Shown here in pieces: positions 49,302 to 59,131 of a stretch of DNA of 64,000 nucleotides (the stretch's first letter is position 1; each line of letters opens with the position of its first letter). The notes under the pieces were generated by a model. That model searched no databases, was not told the DNA's origin, and was given only the letters and a program-made list of their open reading frames with translations. Both the position numbers and the translations under genes were made by a program. The DNA is from Psychrobacter cibarius (lineage in GTDB: Bacteria > Pseudomonadota > Gammaproteobacteria > Pseudomonadales > Moraxellaceae), in contig CP131612.1 of NCBI GenBank assembly GCA_030686115.1, positions 1 to 64,000 of the forward strand. The letters are read 5' to 3'.

Positions 49302-50438
49302 ATGAGTAAGCGCGATTTTTATGAAGTATTAGGTGTGAGCAAGACCGCTGAAAGCAAAGAAATTAAGCGAGCTTACCGCAAGCTGGCTATGAAATATCAC
49401 CCTGACCGTAACTCTGATGATCCAGATGCTGAGGATAAATTCAAAGAAGCATCGATGGCTTACGAAGTACTAAGCAGCGAAGAAAAGCGCTCTGCTTACG
49501 ATCGCATGGGTCATTCAGCCTTCGAAAATGGTATGGGTGGCGGCGGCTTTGGCGGTGCAGGTGGTGGCAACTTCCAAGATATCTTCGGTGATATTTTCGG
49601 TAATTTTGGTGACATCTTCGGTCAGCAGCGTGGCGGCGGCGGTGGACGTTCGCGCCGTGGCTCAGATTTGCGCTATGTGATTGAGCTGACGCTAGAAGAA
49701 GCGGTACGTGGCTGTAAAAAAGAAATCAGTTTCACTGCGCCTGCGCCTTGCGACACGTGCGATGGTAAAGGGGCAAAAAATGCCTCTGATATCGTGACTT
49801 GTCAGACCTGTCATGGACAAGGTCAAGTGCGTATGCAGCAAGGATTTTTTGCCGTGCAGCAGGCTTGCCCACATTGCGGCGGCACTGGTAAGCAAATCAA
49901 AAACCCATGCTCTGACTGTCACGGTAATGGCGTTAAAGACAAATCACGTACGCTAGAAGTGTCTATCCCAGCGGGTGTTGATGATGGTGATCGCGTCCGT
50001 CTAGCAGGCGAAGGTGAAGCGGGCGGTGCGGGCGTCCAAAACGGCGACTTATACGTTGAAGTACGCGTAAAACAGCATAATGTCTTTACTCGTCAAGGCG
50101 CTGATCTCTATATGGACGTACCCGTTAGCATCACTGATGCAGCACTGGGTAAAGAGGTCGAAATTCCAACCCTAGATGGTAAAGTAAAAATCAAGGTTGC
50201 AGAAGGCACGCAAAGTGGTAAGTTGCTACGTGTACGCGGCAAAGGCGTGACACCAGTACGTACCACCATGAAAGGTGATTTGATTTGCCGTGTGGTTATC
50301 GAAACCCCAGTGAACTTAACTCGCGAGCAAAAAGACCTGTTGCGCCAGTTCCAAGATACGCTCGACGGTGATAGCAAGCATCAGCAGTCGCCACATAAGA
50401 AGTCATTCTTTAAAAAGATTGGCGACTTATTTGATTAA
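49302..50438 (+). CDS. dnaJ: Chaperone DnaJ (Hsp40)
   Basis: Co-chaperone that stimulates DnaK ATPase and delivers unfolded clients. The 378 residues have the J domain with HPD (YHPDRN), the Gly/Phe-rich linker ([16 protein letters not shown]), the zinc-finger domain with four CxxCxGxG-type repeats ([32 protein letters not shown]) and the client-binding C-terminal domain. ATG 49302 has AGGAGAGCCC upstream; the frame is open further to 49245 but unsupported. dnaK and grpE are not adjacent, unlike in E. coli. dapB follows. Confidence 0.96.
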   Translation: MSKRDFYEVLGVSKTAESKEIKRAYRKLAMKYHPDRNSDDPDAEDKFKEASMAYEVLSSEEKRSAYDRMGHSAFENGMGGGGFGGAGGGNFQDIFGDIFGNFGDIFGQQRGGGGGRSRRGSDLRYVIELTLEEAVRGCKKEISFTAPAPCDTCDGKGAKNASDIVTCQTCHGQGQVRMQQGFFAVQQACPHCGGTGKQIKNPCSDCHGNGVKDKSRTLEVSIPAGVDDGDRVRLAGEGEAGGAGVQNGDLYVEVRVKQHNVFTRQGADLYMDVPVSITDAALGKEVEIPTLDGKVKIKVAEGTQSGKLLRVRGKGVTPVRTTMKGDLICRVVIETPVNLTREQKDLLRQFQDTLDGDSKHQQSPHKKSFFKKIGDLFD

Positions 50439-50484
50439 CTGAGTTGTTTTAATCACCCGTTTGGTTAAATGATTAGATACATAA

Positions 50485-50520
50485 CCCCCAGTGTTTCACA
50501 TGAAACACTGGGGGTTTTTA
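50485..50520 (+). terminator. dnaJ terminator with a parS-like stem
   Basis: Perfect 14-bp stem CCCCCAGTGTTTCA / TGAAACACTGGGGG with a two-base CA centre, followed by TTTTTA. The inner part is a parS-like palindrome. Confidence 0.9.
50492..50507 (+). other. parS-like ParB site 7 (within the dnaJ terminator)
   Basis: TGTTTCACATGAAACA, 15 of 16 matches to the consensus and identical to the site at 3356. Confidence 0.6.
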
Positions 50521-50620
50521 TTGACGCTATAAAAAACCATTCAGGTGGTGATATTTGCTAAACTTAGCATCATAACATTTAAAACCTTTCTTATTAATAT
50601 AGAGCTTTTAGGGTAAAAAT

Positions 50621-51469
50621 ATGAGCCAACAGATAACAGCGCAAGAAAATACAAATAAACAAGCCATCAAAGTCGGGGTTATTGGTGCTGGTGGTCGTAT
50701 GGGGCGTATGCTAATAGAAGCGGTAAAAGACAACTCGCAAACGATATTAAATGCCGCGATAGAACGTCAAGGTTCAAGCCTTGTTGGTGCAGATGCTGGC
50801 GAAGTCGCCGCTATCGGTCGCTTAGAGGTACAGATTGTCGATGATTTAAAAGTTGTCATTAATGACATCGATGTACTAATTGACTTTAGCTTGCCTGATG
50901 CCACTGAACAAAATATGCAGATTTGCGCGGCAAACAATGTCGCGATGGTTATTGGGACGACAGGATTCAATGAGCAGCAAGAGCAAGTGTTGGCAAAAGC
51001 CAGTGAGAAAATTGCGATTGTCTATGCTGGTAACTATTCAACAGGTGTTAATCTATCATTGAAATTGCTCAACATGGCAGCGAAGGCATTTGGTGAGGAT
51101 GCCGATGTAGAAGTCATTGAAGCGCACCATAAGCATAAAATTGATGCGCCATCAGGCACAGCATATATGATGGCAGAAGCCGTCGCAGAAGCTCGTGGAC
51201 AGAATCTAAAAGACGTCGCTGTTTATGGCCGCGAAGGACAAACGGGCGAACGCAAAGCAGGTACTATTGGTATTCATGCCATTCGCGGCGGTGAAATCAT
51301 TGGCGATCATACCGTGATGTTTATTGCCGATGGTGAGGTGGTTGAAATTACCCATCGTGCCCGCGCGCGTATGACTTTTGCTGCGGGTGCTGTACGTGCC
51401 GCGACTTGGGTTATCAAACAAGAAGTTGGACAATATAATATGCAGGATGTCTTGGGTTTGAATGATTAG
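50621..51469 (+). CDS. dapB: 4-hydroxy-tetrahydrodipicolinate reductase DapB
   Basis: Reduces HTPA to tetrahydrodipicolinate with NAD(P)H in the diaminopimelate/lysine pathway. The 282 residues have the dinucleotide motif GVIGAGGRMGRM, FSLPDAT, GTTGF, and the catalytic EAHHKHKIDAPSGTA. The neighbourhood dnaJ-dapB resembles that of pseudomonads. AGGGTAAAAAT precedes the start. Confidence 0.96.
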   Translation: MSQQITAQENTNKQAIKVGVIGAGGRMGRMLIEAVKDNSQTILNAAIERQGSSLVGADAGEVAAIGRLEVQIVDDLKVVINDIDVLIDFSLPDATEQNMQICAANNVAMVIGTTGFNEQQEQVLAKASEKIAIVYAGNYSTGVNLSLKLLNMAAKAFGEDADVEVIEAHHKHKIDAPSGTAYMMAEAVAEARGQNLKDVAVYGREGQTGERKAGTIGIHAIRGGEIIGDHTVMFIADGEVVEITHRARARMTFAAGAVRAATWVIKQEVGQYNMQDVLGLND

Positions 51470-51580
51470 TTTTTGAGCAAGTAAGGTTTGAGTGATTAGA
51501 GTTTATTGCTTGCCGTTTGCTGCTTTATGGTTGCTGAGGATGGCTTATTGATAAAGTGGAATGACGGTTAGGAGTCAAGC

Positions 51581-52534
51581 ATGGATAAGTTTAGCAAGAA
51601 TCTAATAGCGAGTTTTAGTCGCACTGTGGCTGTTGTCAGGGGTGCCAGAAGTATCAAAGCTGCCAACAGCGTCAAGACACTCAAACCTAGAAAAATTACG
51701 CTTTACGGTAGCCAAATAGCATTTGCCCTAAGTTTGACGGTAGTGCCAATAGTCGCACAAGCAGCTACTTTTCAAACCTACGTCATTGATACCTATGGCG
51801 GTGATGCATTATTACCTGCTGTTCGTCAGCAACTAAATAATAGTCGTGACGGCGGTACAGTTACTACCTATCAAGACAAGTTAGTGTTGCATACGACAGC
51901 CGCTAACTATCAGGCGGTACAGCAGTTATTGACTCAGATTGACGGTGAGCCACAGGCATTGACGGTCGCTGTGCGTGTTGGCAACAATAGCAGCGTCCAA
52001 GGTAATATTCAGCAAGGGCAGATCATTATTAGCAATCGTGGTATTCAAGGGTCAGGGATTATTCATCAGAGCAATAGCCAACAGCAAACAAATAATTTAT
52101 ACCAAGTACAAACCTTGTCAGGTAGTGCCGCCAGCATCAGTACAGGGACGCTTTATGCGCTGAATCAAACCTACGATGTAAATAGTTATAAAAATTATAA
52201 AAGTCCCTCAGTACAGATTGTCATTCAGCAGCAGGTATTGCTACCAACGACGCAAGGCATCACGGTTACGCCAAGATTATTACCGACTGGTCAAGTCGAA
52301 GTAACATTGTCACAAGTTGAAGAAAAACTCGCACGCTCCTATTCAACTTCTCAGAAAAATAGTAATCATGCCATTCAAGGTCAACGATTAGACACGACCA
52401 TTATTATCCCACGTGGTCAATGGGTAACTATCGGACAAATCTCTCAAAGTAGCCAAAATCAACGCGCAAGTGATGGTAGCAATCGTGCCATTGATAGTAC
52501 TAAAAACACACCAATTTGGATAATGGTGCAGTAG
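51581..52534 (+). CDS. Small secretin-like exported protein
   Basis: Exported protein of 317 residues. A long N-terminus with a hydrophobic signal segment (FALSLTVVPIVAQA) is followed by a secretin N-type mini-domain (TYGGDALLPAVRQQL ... KLVLHTTAANYQAVQQLLTQID), a Gln/Ser/Asn-rich middle, and a C-terminal piece with secretin-like strands (VQIVIQQQVLL, GITVTPRLLPTGQVEVTLSQVEEK, GQRLDTTIIIPRGQWVTIGQ). It is far shorter than a pore-forming secretin, so it may be a pilotin-like or stand-alone protein. No type II or pilus genes are adjacent. AGGAG precedes the start. Confidence 0.7.
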   Translation: MDKFSKNLIASFSRTVAVVRGARSIKAANSVKTLKPRKITLYGSQIAFALSLTVVPIVAQAATFQTYVIDTYGGDALLPAVRQQLNNSRDGGTVTTYQDKLVLHTTAANYQAVQQLLTQIDGEPQALTVAVRVGNNSSVQGNIQQGQIIISNRGIQGSGIIHQSNSQQQTNNLYQVQTLSGSAASISTGTLYALNQTYDVNSYKNYKSPSVQIVIQQQVLLPTTQGITVTPRLLPTGQVEVTLSQVEEKLARSYSTSQKNSNHAIQGQRLDTTIIIPRGQWVTIGQISQSSQNQRASDGSNRAIDSTKNTPIWIMVQ

Positions 52535-52564
52535 TCTTGCATTCACTCATATTATTTTTGGCAT

Positions 52565-52606
52565 AAAAAAGGCGCGATACTGTGATGAGCATTATCGCGC
52601 CTTTTT
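52565..52606. terminator. Bidirectional terminator between secretin-like and decarboxylase genes
   Basis: Stem AAAAAGGCGCGATA / TATCGCGCCTTTTT between convergent genes. Confidence 0.92.
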
Positions 52607-52628
52607 ATCGATAATAATTTATTGCAGA

Positions 52629-53810
52629 TTAGTCAACGTAGATCACTTCTAACGGTGGAAAACCATTGAACTCAATAGATGAATACGAGTTAGTATAAGC
52701 ACCCGTGGTCAACCAAAAGATTTTATCACCAATCTCCAGCTCTTCTGGCAATTGATAGCCCGCTTCTTCATACATGATATCGGTCGAATCACAAGTAGGA
52801 CCTGCCAGTACCACAGTGCCTTTGCTGGTTGACGTTTCCATCTTAGGCGTATAAACCGGATACTTGATGGCTTCACCCAAAGTCTCGATTAAGCCTTGGA
52901 ATAAGCCCACATCGGTATACACCCAACGCGTTAAATCCGTGTGCGACTTACGCGAGATAAGCACCACGTCACTGACCAATACACCTGAGCCGCCAACCAA
53001 TGAACGACCTGGCTCAAGGATAATCTCAGGCATGTCCTCTTCACTATAGTCGTCTGTCAAATAACGAGTGATCTCTTCAGCGTAGACTTTTATAGGGTTC
53101 ACTTCACTGATATAGTTGGCTGGAAAACCGCCACCCAAATTAATCATTTGTAGCTTAATATTTTCTTCGTTTTTCATCCAGTCAAACATGTATTTGACCT
53201 TGGCTAGCGCATCATCCCAAGCGGCAACGTCTTTTTGCTGACTGCCGACGTGGAATGAGATGCCATAAGGTACTAGGCCCAAGTCACGAGCTTGAATCAA
53301 CAGCTCAATCGCCATATTGGGATGACAACCAAACTTACGAGACAACGGCCATTCAGCGGTCTCAGAGCCTTGTACTAAGATACGCACAAAGATTTTTGAA
53401 CCAGGGGCGTGCTTGGCAATATTTTTGAGATCCGCTTCTGAGTCGGTCGCATACAAGTCAATACCTTTTTCAAAGGCGTATTTGACATGCTCCGCTTTCT
53501 TGATGGTATTGCCATAAGAGATACGCGATGGCTCAACGCCGCAGTCTAGTACGCGATCAAGCTCATAGATGGAGGCACAATCAAAGTTCGAACCAAGATC
53601 AGCAAGCAAGTTAATCACTTCAACAGCAGGACTGGCCTTCATTGCATAATGGATTTTTGCTTTGGGAAAAAACCCAACCATTTCATGATATTTGGTTTTG
53701 ATACGGCTAAGGTCCACGACCAGAAATGGCGTCTCGCGACCTTCAGCAGCTTGAGTGAATTTCTGCCAGCCGGCAGGGTCAAAATATTGGTCAATTTTGA
53801 TCATGGTCAT
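52629..53810 (-). CDS. Ornithine/lysine decarboxylase, PLP fold type III
   Basis: Decarboxylates ornithine to putrescine (and in some relatives lysine to cadaverine), feeding polyamine synthesis. The 393 residues have the alanine-racemase-like barrel with the PLP lysine in YAMKASP (about residue 53), HVGSQQ, GGGFP, EPGRSLVG and the dimer-interface catalytic Cys in GPTCDSTD. This is the eukaryote-like enzyme used by pseudomonads and relatives, not the large inducible SpeC of E. coli. Substrate specificity cannot be settled by eye. Confidence 0.9.
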   Translation of the reverse strand: MTMIKIDQYFDPAGWQKFTQAAEGRETPFLVVDLSRIKTKYHEMVGFFPKAKIHYAMKASPAVEVINLLADLGSNFDCASIYELDRVLDCGVEPSRISYGNTIKKAEHVKYAFEKGIDLYATDSEADLKNIAKHAPGSKIFVRILVQGSETAEWPLSRKFGCHPNMAIELLIQARDLGLVPYGISFHVGSQQKDVAAWDDALAKVKYMFDWMKNEENIKLQMINLGGGFPANYISEVNPIKVYAEEITRYLTDDYSEEDMPEIILEPGRSLVGGSGVLVSDVVLISRKSHTDLTRWVYTDVGLFQGLIETLGEAIKYPVYTPKMETSTSKGTVVLAGPTCDSTDIMYEEAGYQLPEELEIGDKIFWLTTGAYTNSYSSIEFNGFPPLEVIYVD

Positions 53811-53968
53811 GGTAGGAAACCTTTAATAAAGACAGTAGGTGTTAAAGAGTAAATGCTCGCATCACGTCATTGTCATCTCACATTAGTGTCATCACGCATC
53901 TCACAGGTAATGAAACCTTGCGTCCATGCTGATTAAATGACGTAAAAATAGCTTAGATGATGAATGGA

Positions 53969-54523
53969 CTAAGAATGGCTGGGCTGCGGCTGTTTATCCG
54001 CTATTTGTTCACCTTGCTTTTCGCGTATTTTAACGATTTTACGCACTTTATCGCGAGCACGAGTTTGCTTGAGACGTGATAAATAATCGACGAATATGAC
54101 CCCATTTAAATGATCCATTTCATGTTGGATACATACCGCGAGTAAGCCTTCGACTTCTTCGTCGATTTTTTGACCATTCTCATCTAAGGCTTCAATGCGC
54201 ACTTTGTTTGGGCGCTCGACACTGTCATAGACTTCAGGTACAGACAAACAACCTTCTTCATAGGGCTGTTTCTCTTCTACCAATGGTGTCACCTTTGGGT
54301 TGATAAAAACTCTAGGGCTATTTTTATCTTCAGACAGATCCATAACGATGAGCTGAATATGGCGATCCACTTGGCTTGCCGCCAAACCGATACCTTGTGC
54401 CTCATACATCGTCTCAATCATATCAGCGATTAAGGTTTTGATTTCAGCAGTCACTTCCTTAACAGGCGTAGCAATAGTACGCAGGCGCGGGTCTGGGTAA
54501 TTTAAAATAGGGAGTAAAGCCAT
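53969..54523 (-). CDS. def: Peptide deformylase
   Basis: Removes the N-formyl group from nascent proteins; a metalloenzyme. The 184 residues have the three motifs [19 protein letters not shown] and [10 protein letters not shown] choose ATG 54523, with GAGGTGA upstream; the frame extends three codons to a GTG at 54532 that is part of that ribosome-binding site. The C-terminal tail ([16 protein letters not shown]) is polar and probably disordered. No fmt follows it. Confidence 0.95.
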   Translation of the reverse strand: MALLPILNYPDPRLRTIATPVKEVTAEIKTLIADMIETMYEAQGIGLAASQVDRHIQLIVMDLSEDKNSPRVFINPKVTPLVEEKQPYEEGCLSVPEVYDSVERPNKVRIEALDENGQKIDEEVEGLLAVCIQHEMDHLNGVIFVDYLSRLKQTRARDKVRKIVKIREKQGEQIADKQPQPSHS

Positions 54524-54665
54524 AACGCTCACCTCAATGATAGGGATAAAATAGGGTTGGTATTATAGGATAAATGGGGACAAAAGTAATGCTTATCAAT
54601 ACTTTCGCACAATTATTGCTTTTTATCATTGTAAAAAACGAGGGAGGTCGCTTTTATTATAGGCA

Positions 54666-54696
54666 TAAAAAAGCCCTGCAATTCGCAAGGCTTTTT
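54666..54696 (-). terminator. Terminator for the GlsB/YeaQ gene
   Basis: Hairpin AAAAGCC-GC / GC-GGCTTTT, T-rich on both strands. On the minus strand it follows the gene ending at 54838. Confidence 0.7.
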
Positions 54697-54837
54697 GATT
54701 TATATAAGCTAGATTAGATATAATCTGACTTGCATAAGTAGAGTTGCTTTTTAGTAAATTGAGTTTAGTAAATCAAGTCACTTCTAAGTCATTAAAGTCA
54801 CTTGATGCAACCAAAACATCTGAGCAAAAGTGCAAAG

Positions 54838-55092
54838 TTATACGCCACGTTTGCTCATAATCATCTCATAGATAAATAACAGGATGATCGCACCGATTAC
54901 TGAGAATATCAAACCAGTAAATCCGCCATCAGCATTGATACCGATAAGACCAGCTAAGAAGCCACCTAATAAAGCACCGACGATACCCAATACAATGGTC
55001 ATTATCCAGCCCATCGGGTCGCTACCTGGCTTGATAGCTCGTGCCAATAAACCTGCAACCAGACCTACAATAATCATCCAAATAAAGCTCAT
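54838..55092 (-). CDS. GlsB/YeaQ/YmgE-family stress membrane protein
   Basis: An 84-residue protein with three hydrophobic helices, starting MSFIWMIIVGLVAGLLARAIKPG and containing the Gly-rich GIVGALLGGFLAG pattern of the transglycosylase-associated/GlsB family. These small inner-membrane proteins are commonly stress induced; molecular function is unknown. AGGAGAATAAT precedes the start. Confidence 0.9.
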   Translation of the reverse strand: MSFIWMIIVGLVAGLLARAIKPGSDPMGWIMTIVLGIVGALLGGFLAGLIGINADGGFTGLIFSVIGAIILLFIYEMIMSKRGV

Positions 55093-55375
55093 ATTATTCT
55101 CCTAATTTATTATCATTTATAATAGTTAATCAATTTTGATAAGCTCATTGTAAGCACTGTATAGACGTAAAGGTAAGCGCGAAATGTTACCAGTGTATGA
55201 GCTATGTGAGGAAAATCGTAGATTTGCTAATATGCAGGTAGAATAGGTAAATGAAAGGTTACAAAGGTAGTGAAGTCGAAAACGCCATTTATATATTAAG
55301 GCATTTTTAGATATCGACGCTCCCTAATACTGATACTTTCTATAGTAATCGCAAATAATCAGAAAAAGTTAATCA

Positions 55376-55410
55376 TAAAAAAACGTTGCTCATTTATAAT
55401 AAGCAACGCT
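55376..55410 (-). terminator. Terminator for mpl
   Basis: Minus-strand stem CGTTGCT / AGCAACG with an 11-base loop, followed on the minus strand by eight T's. Confidence 0.8.
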
Positions 55411-55461
55411 CTTATTTGACATCAGAACTAGACCAGCTAGATTATTTGTTGCGTAGCTTTA

Positions 55462-56967
55462 TTAAGTGGCTTTATTACGTAGCGCAGTTAATAAGCGTTG
55501 ATGAATACCTTCAAAACCGCCATTCGACATAATCACAATGGCGTCACCCGCTTTTGCGTGCATGTCGATATGCTTGATGATGGCATCGATACTAGAGAGT
55601 ACTTGTTGATGACCCATGTTAGGATTTGCGCTATTGGCATTTTCAATGACTTCTTTTAAACCCCACTCCAGTCCTGTCGGTTCATACCATAAGGTATGAT
55701 CGGCGAGAGCAGCAGACTCAGCCAAGCTGTCTTGATGAATGCCCATTTTCATGGTGTTACTACGTGGTTCAATAATCGCCCAAATGCGTCTGTCCGCCAG
55801 CTTCTTCTTGGCACCATCTAAAGTAGTAGTAATGGCTGTAGGATGATGGGCAAAATCATCAAAGACTAAGATATCATTGACATCGCCAATCAGCTCCATA
55901 CGACGCTTGATACCAGCAAATGCTGATAACGCCGCGCACGCAGTTTTAACACTGACGCCGATGTTATAAGCCGCTGCGACAGCAACCAAGGCATTATTCA
56001 CATTATGAATGCCGCTCATCGACCAGTCGACGACTCCCGTGGCTTCTTCATCAGCAATATCAGCCGCAAAACTAACCGCAAATTGACCACCATCTTCGCT
56101 GATAAGTTCAGCTTGCCAATCACTACTATCTTTTGAGTGCTCATCGATAGTATGGGTGGTATGTGGCGCTGAGCCCAGTACTGCGGTCCGCCAAACGGGT
56201 GTCCAAACCCCTTTCGCTAACGTCTCCTCTAAGCTGGCAGTCGCTGTGGGCATAATGATTTTGCCCGTACTTGGAATCATGCGCACCATATGATGGAATT
56301 GGGTCTGAATGGCCTCAAGATCCGCAAAAATATCCGCATGATCAAATTCTAGGTTATTTAAAATAGCCGTACGCGGACGGTAATGAACGAACTTTGAGCG
56401 CTTATCAAAAAATGCAGAATCATATTCATCCGCTTCGATAACGAAATAGCCAGTATTTACCGAATCGTCATTATCAATTTTGTCCGCACCCAAATAACTG
56501 CTGTGAGCGAAGACGTGCTGTAAATGCTCATCAGTGGTATTAACAAGTGGCACACCGCCGATTAAAAACCCAGTGTCGATACCCGCATAGTGCAATATCC
56601 AAGCGAGCATGGTCGTCGTCGTGGTTTTACCGTGAGTACCGGCAACGGCTATCACATGACGCGATTGTAATACCTGCTCAGATAAAAACTGTGGTCCTGA
56701 TGTATAGCGTAGACCTGTGTCCAGCATATATTCGATGACATCCATACCGCGCTTCATGGCATTACCAACGACGACTAAATCTGGTGCTGGTTGTAAATGC
56801 TCTACCAGATAGCCTTGCTCAATGGTCACGCCCGCGTTTTCCAGTTGGGTGGACATCGGCGGATAAACGTTGGCATCTGAGCCCGTGACCGTATGTCCAA
56901 GCTCGCGCGCTAGCAATGCCAGTGAGCCCATAAAAGTACCACAAATACCAAGAATATGAATATGCAT
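55462..56967 (-). CDS. mpl: UDP-N-acetylmuramate:tripeptide ligase Mpl
   Basis: Murein-recycling ligase that joins L-Ala-gamma-D-Glu-meso-DAP to UDP-MurNAc. The product of about 501 residues starts MHIHILGICGTFMGSLALLARELGHTVTGSDA, characteristic of Mpl (MurC relatives have GIGG here). It has the ATP motif AGTHGKTTTTTM, EADEYDSAFFDKRSKF and DDFAHHPTAI. I start at ATG 56967, where the family begins, not at 57012. Confidence 0.95.
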   Translation of the reverse strand: MHIHILGICGTFMGSLALLARELGHTVTGSDANVYPPMSTQLENAGVTIEQGYLVEHLQPAPDLVVVGNAMKRGMDVIEYMLDTGLRYTSGPQFLSEQVLQSRHVIAVAGTHGKTTTTTMLAWILHYAGIDTGFLIGGVPLVNTTDEHLQHVFAHSSYLGADKIDNDDSVNTGYFVIEADEYDSAFFDKRSKFVHYRPRTAILNNLEFDHADIFADLEAIQTQFHHMVRMIPSTGKIIMPTATASLEETLAKGVWTPVWRTAVLGSAPHTTHTIDEHSKDSSDWQAELISEDGGQFAVSFAADIADEEATGVVDWSMSGIHNVNNALVAVAAAYNIGVSVKTACAALSAFAGIKRRMELIGDVNDILVFDDFAHHPTAITTTLDGAKKKLADRRIWAIIEPRSNTMKMGIHQDSLAESAALADHTLWYEPTGLEWGLKEVIENANSANPNMGHQQVLSSIDAIIKHIDMHAKAGDAIVIMSNGGFEGIHQRLLTALRNKAT

Positions 56968-57106
56968 AGACGTTCCGTACGAGCTTAAATTAAAAGAATA
57001 AAAATGGAGCATTATCCCAAAAGTTACCGATATTAACCGTGGTGTATTCTAGGATACGCTCAACCTAATGATCATCAGTCTTGGCTATAATTAAAATATC
57101 ATAAAT

Positions 57107-57170
57107 GGTGACGGCGTTAACCGTGCTTCATGTACCAAACGTACTATTGACGCCAGCTTGCCTTATCTCT
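57107..57170. repeat. Dispersed foldable intergenic repeat, copy 2
   Basis: Related to 20788-20852; here GGCGT...ACGCC form the inverted arms. It lies between mpl and the NlpE-like gene. Confidence 0.5.
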
Positions 57171-57281
57171 ACTTTATATTGCTTCGACTCTATATTCTGT
57201 CACAAAAACAGCATAGGATCGCCAAATAGCAGCGTCGAAAACAAGCACTTATTGTAAAGTAAACACCGCATGATGACCAAT

Positions 57282-57306
57282 AAAAAACGCCCAACAAGTA
57301 GGCGTT
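57282..57306 (-). terminator. Terminator for the NlpE-like gene
   Basis: Minus-strand stem AACGCC / GGCGTT with an 8-base loop, followed by T's on the minus strand. Confidence 0.65.
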
Positions 57307-57393
57307 ATTAAAAGGATGGTTTGGCTCATTGAGCATCACTATATTCAGAGCACCTAAAATTTAGAGCCTCTAAATGTTTATGCCGCTATTTTA

Positions 57394-58065
57394 TTATTTG
57401 CGCGACAGGGTATAGTCATTGTTAGGTTTTTTATGTTCATCCATTAAGACAAGATGATTGTCTTGAATATGATACGCTTCAATGTTTTTGTCTTCATAGA
57501 CAATCGTAATCATATCATTGTCTTGACGATAAACACCAGGCTCAAACAGGGGTGCATTCGGCATTTCGGGATTGTTATCTATACTGGTTTTTAGCACCGA
57601 ACCATCAGCGAACAAATTCAATGTAATATCAGTGCTATCACAAGATTTACAGGGTACCATGCCACCATAATCGCCCATTAACGTGGCTTGTAATGTGCCA
57701 TTACCCGGCTCTGAGCGTGTCAGCGATTGATGGGGATGTGCACCGTTACTCGATTGGGCAGCCGCAATCAGCGATTGTCCTTCTGACACTTTATCTAGCT
57801 CACTACCCGCATTTAATAGATTGGTCTCTGACAAGTTCTCTGCGCTAGCTTGTGCGCTGTTCTCTTCTACATGATCGATAGGGGCGACCTTAGTCGTCAT
57901 ACCTTTATCGCCGCTAGACGAGGTACTATCACAGCCGATGAGCAGCACACAGAGGGGCAGCGCTAGCAAACAACGACCACCGCGTTTGAGAATAGTCAGC
58001 GTGTTAGAACAAGTAGGCAAAAAATATATCATGGTCACACCAAAAAACAGTTTTTTAATAGTCAT
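57394..58065 (-). CDS. NlpE-like outer-membrane lipoprotein
   Basis: Lipoprotein with LLALPLCVLLIGC as lipobox (Cys about residue 45). After a Ser-rich linker it has an NlpE N-terminal-domain signature, MGDYGGMVPCKSCDSTDITLNLFADGSV, with the CxxC pair. NlpE of E. coli signals surface attachment and misfolding to Cpx. This one, 223 residues from the first ATG, lacks room for the NlpE C-terminal OB domain. The start may be at the Met 12 codons downstream. Confidence 0.82.
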   Translation of the reverse strand: MTIKKLFFGVTMIYFLPTCSNTLTILKRGGRCLLALPLCVLLIGCDSTSSSGDKGMTTKVAPIDHVEENSAQASAENLSETNLLNAGSELDKVSEGQSLIAAAQSSNGAHPHQSLTRSEPGNGTLQATLMGDYGGMVPCKSCDSTDITLNLFADGSVLKTSIDNNPEMPNAPLFEPGVYRQDNDMITIVYEDKNIEAYHIQDNHLVLMDEHKKPNNDYTLSRK

Positions 58066-58520
58066 TCCAAATGATTATCGACACTATCGACAACTCAATA
58101 CGTTGTCAAAAAGGAAAGATAATAGGAAGTATAAATGTTTAAATTAGAGTAGAAGACTACGAGACTACAAGTGCCATCTGAGGCTAGGCGGCGAGAAGAA
58201 GCTATCGGTAGCCTATCGCCAATCAGTCAACAGTGATGGATATTTAAAACGCTATTTTACCCATCAAAAGCAAATAAACTGTGTCAAGATATCAAAGGTT
58301 AAAGATATCTCTGTGGCCTTTTTGTTATGATAGGTTTAGCCATGAGCTAAGAATAATGGTTTAACATTGATAGATATGACGAACCAAAATTATCGGAGAT
58401 ATTTAATAGTGGCTCGTGAACGAACAGACGTTTAGTAATAAATACACCTGTTCGTTTGGAAAAATGGATATAGCAAAAACGAAGGATATAGCAAAAAGCA
58501 ACGTAGGGGCTAATTCGCTA
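58066..58520. other. Intergenic region between nlpE-like and dsbB
   Basis: About 455 bases. I see no gene, terminator or repeat that I can support; a loose inverted pair AGGCTA/TAGCCT lies around 58172-58214. Confidence 0.5.
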
Positions 58521-59048
58521 TCAAGCAAGGCGGCTAGGGGCAACAGGTCGTAAAATGCGCCATAATATCAACCCGTGTACCACTAATAGCAGACTAAATA
58601 GAATCAAAGATTGTTCAGGAATACTCAGACCCATAAATGTCCACTCAACAGAGGCACATTCGCCAGAACCTGCAAAAACTTCTTTAAATACTTGCAAAAT
58701 CGGTAGCGTATCTAACCAATAATCCAGCCCTGGACCACAAGAAGGTACTTGGTCGGCAGGTAGATGCTGTAGCCAAACATGACGTCCAGCCACGGCGGTC
58801 GCCCAACCGATACCTGCTAAGCTACCAAGCCACAATACCAGTCTAACTGCCTTAGATTTAGGGTTGAATAATGCCGCTATCAAAGCAAAACTGCCCATGA
58901 TTATGAGGCCAATACGCTGAAAAATACACAGTGGGCAAGGCGAAAACCCCATATAGCGCTGTAAAAAAAACAGCGCAAAACTCATACCTATTACGGCTAT
59001 TATCACCAAAAATATTTGCAAATTGCGGTAAGTGGTCAGCTTTAGCAT
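58521..59048 (-). CDS. dsbB: Disulfide bond formation protein B
   Basis: Inner-membrane quinone reductase that reoxidises DsbA. The 175 residues have four membrane helices and the two Cys pairs: CPLC in the first periplasmic loop and a CGPGLDYWLDTLPILQVFKEVFAGSGEC pair in the second. DsbA is not adjacent. gshA, encoding glutathione synthesis, lies upstream on the same strand. Confidence 0.94.
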   Translation of the reverse strand: MLKLTTYRNLQIFLVIIAVIGMSFALFFLQRYMGFSPCPLCIFQRIGLIIMGSFALIAALFNPKSKAVRLVLWLGSLAGIGWATAVAGRHVWLQHLPADQVPSCGPGLDYWLDTLPILQVFKEVFAGSGECASVEWTFMGLSIPEQSLILFSLLLVVHGLILWRILRPVAPSRLA

Positions 59049-59131
59049 CGGGCAGTTACTCTTATAAAGTAGTCATCTATACACATTAAGTGGCGGTCAG
59101 AATTTAGCAATCAAAACTCAGCAATCAAAGC

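Noticed and set aside
58285..58330. Terminator-like pair of GATATC sequences
   Set aside because: GATATC is itself a palindrome, the two copies are six bases each, and there is no stable GC stem.
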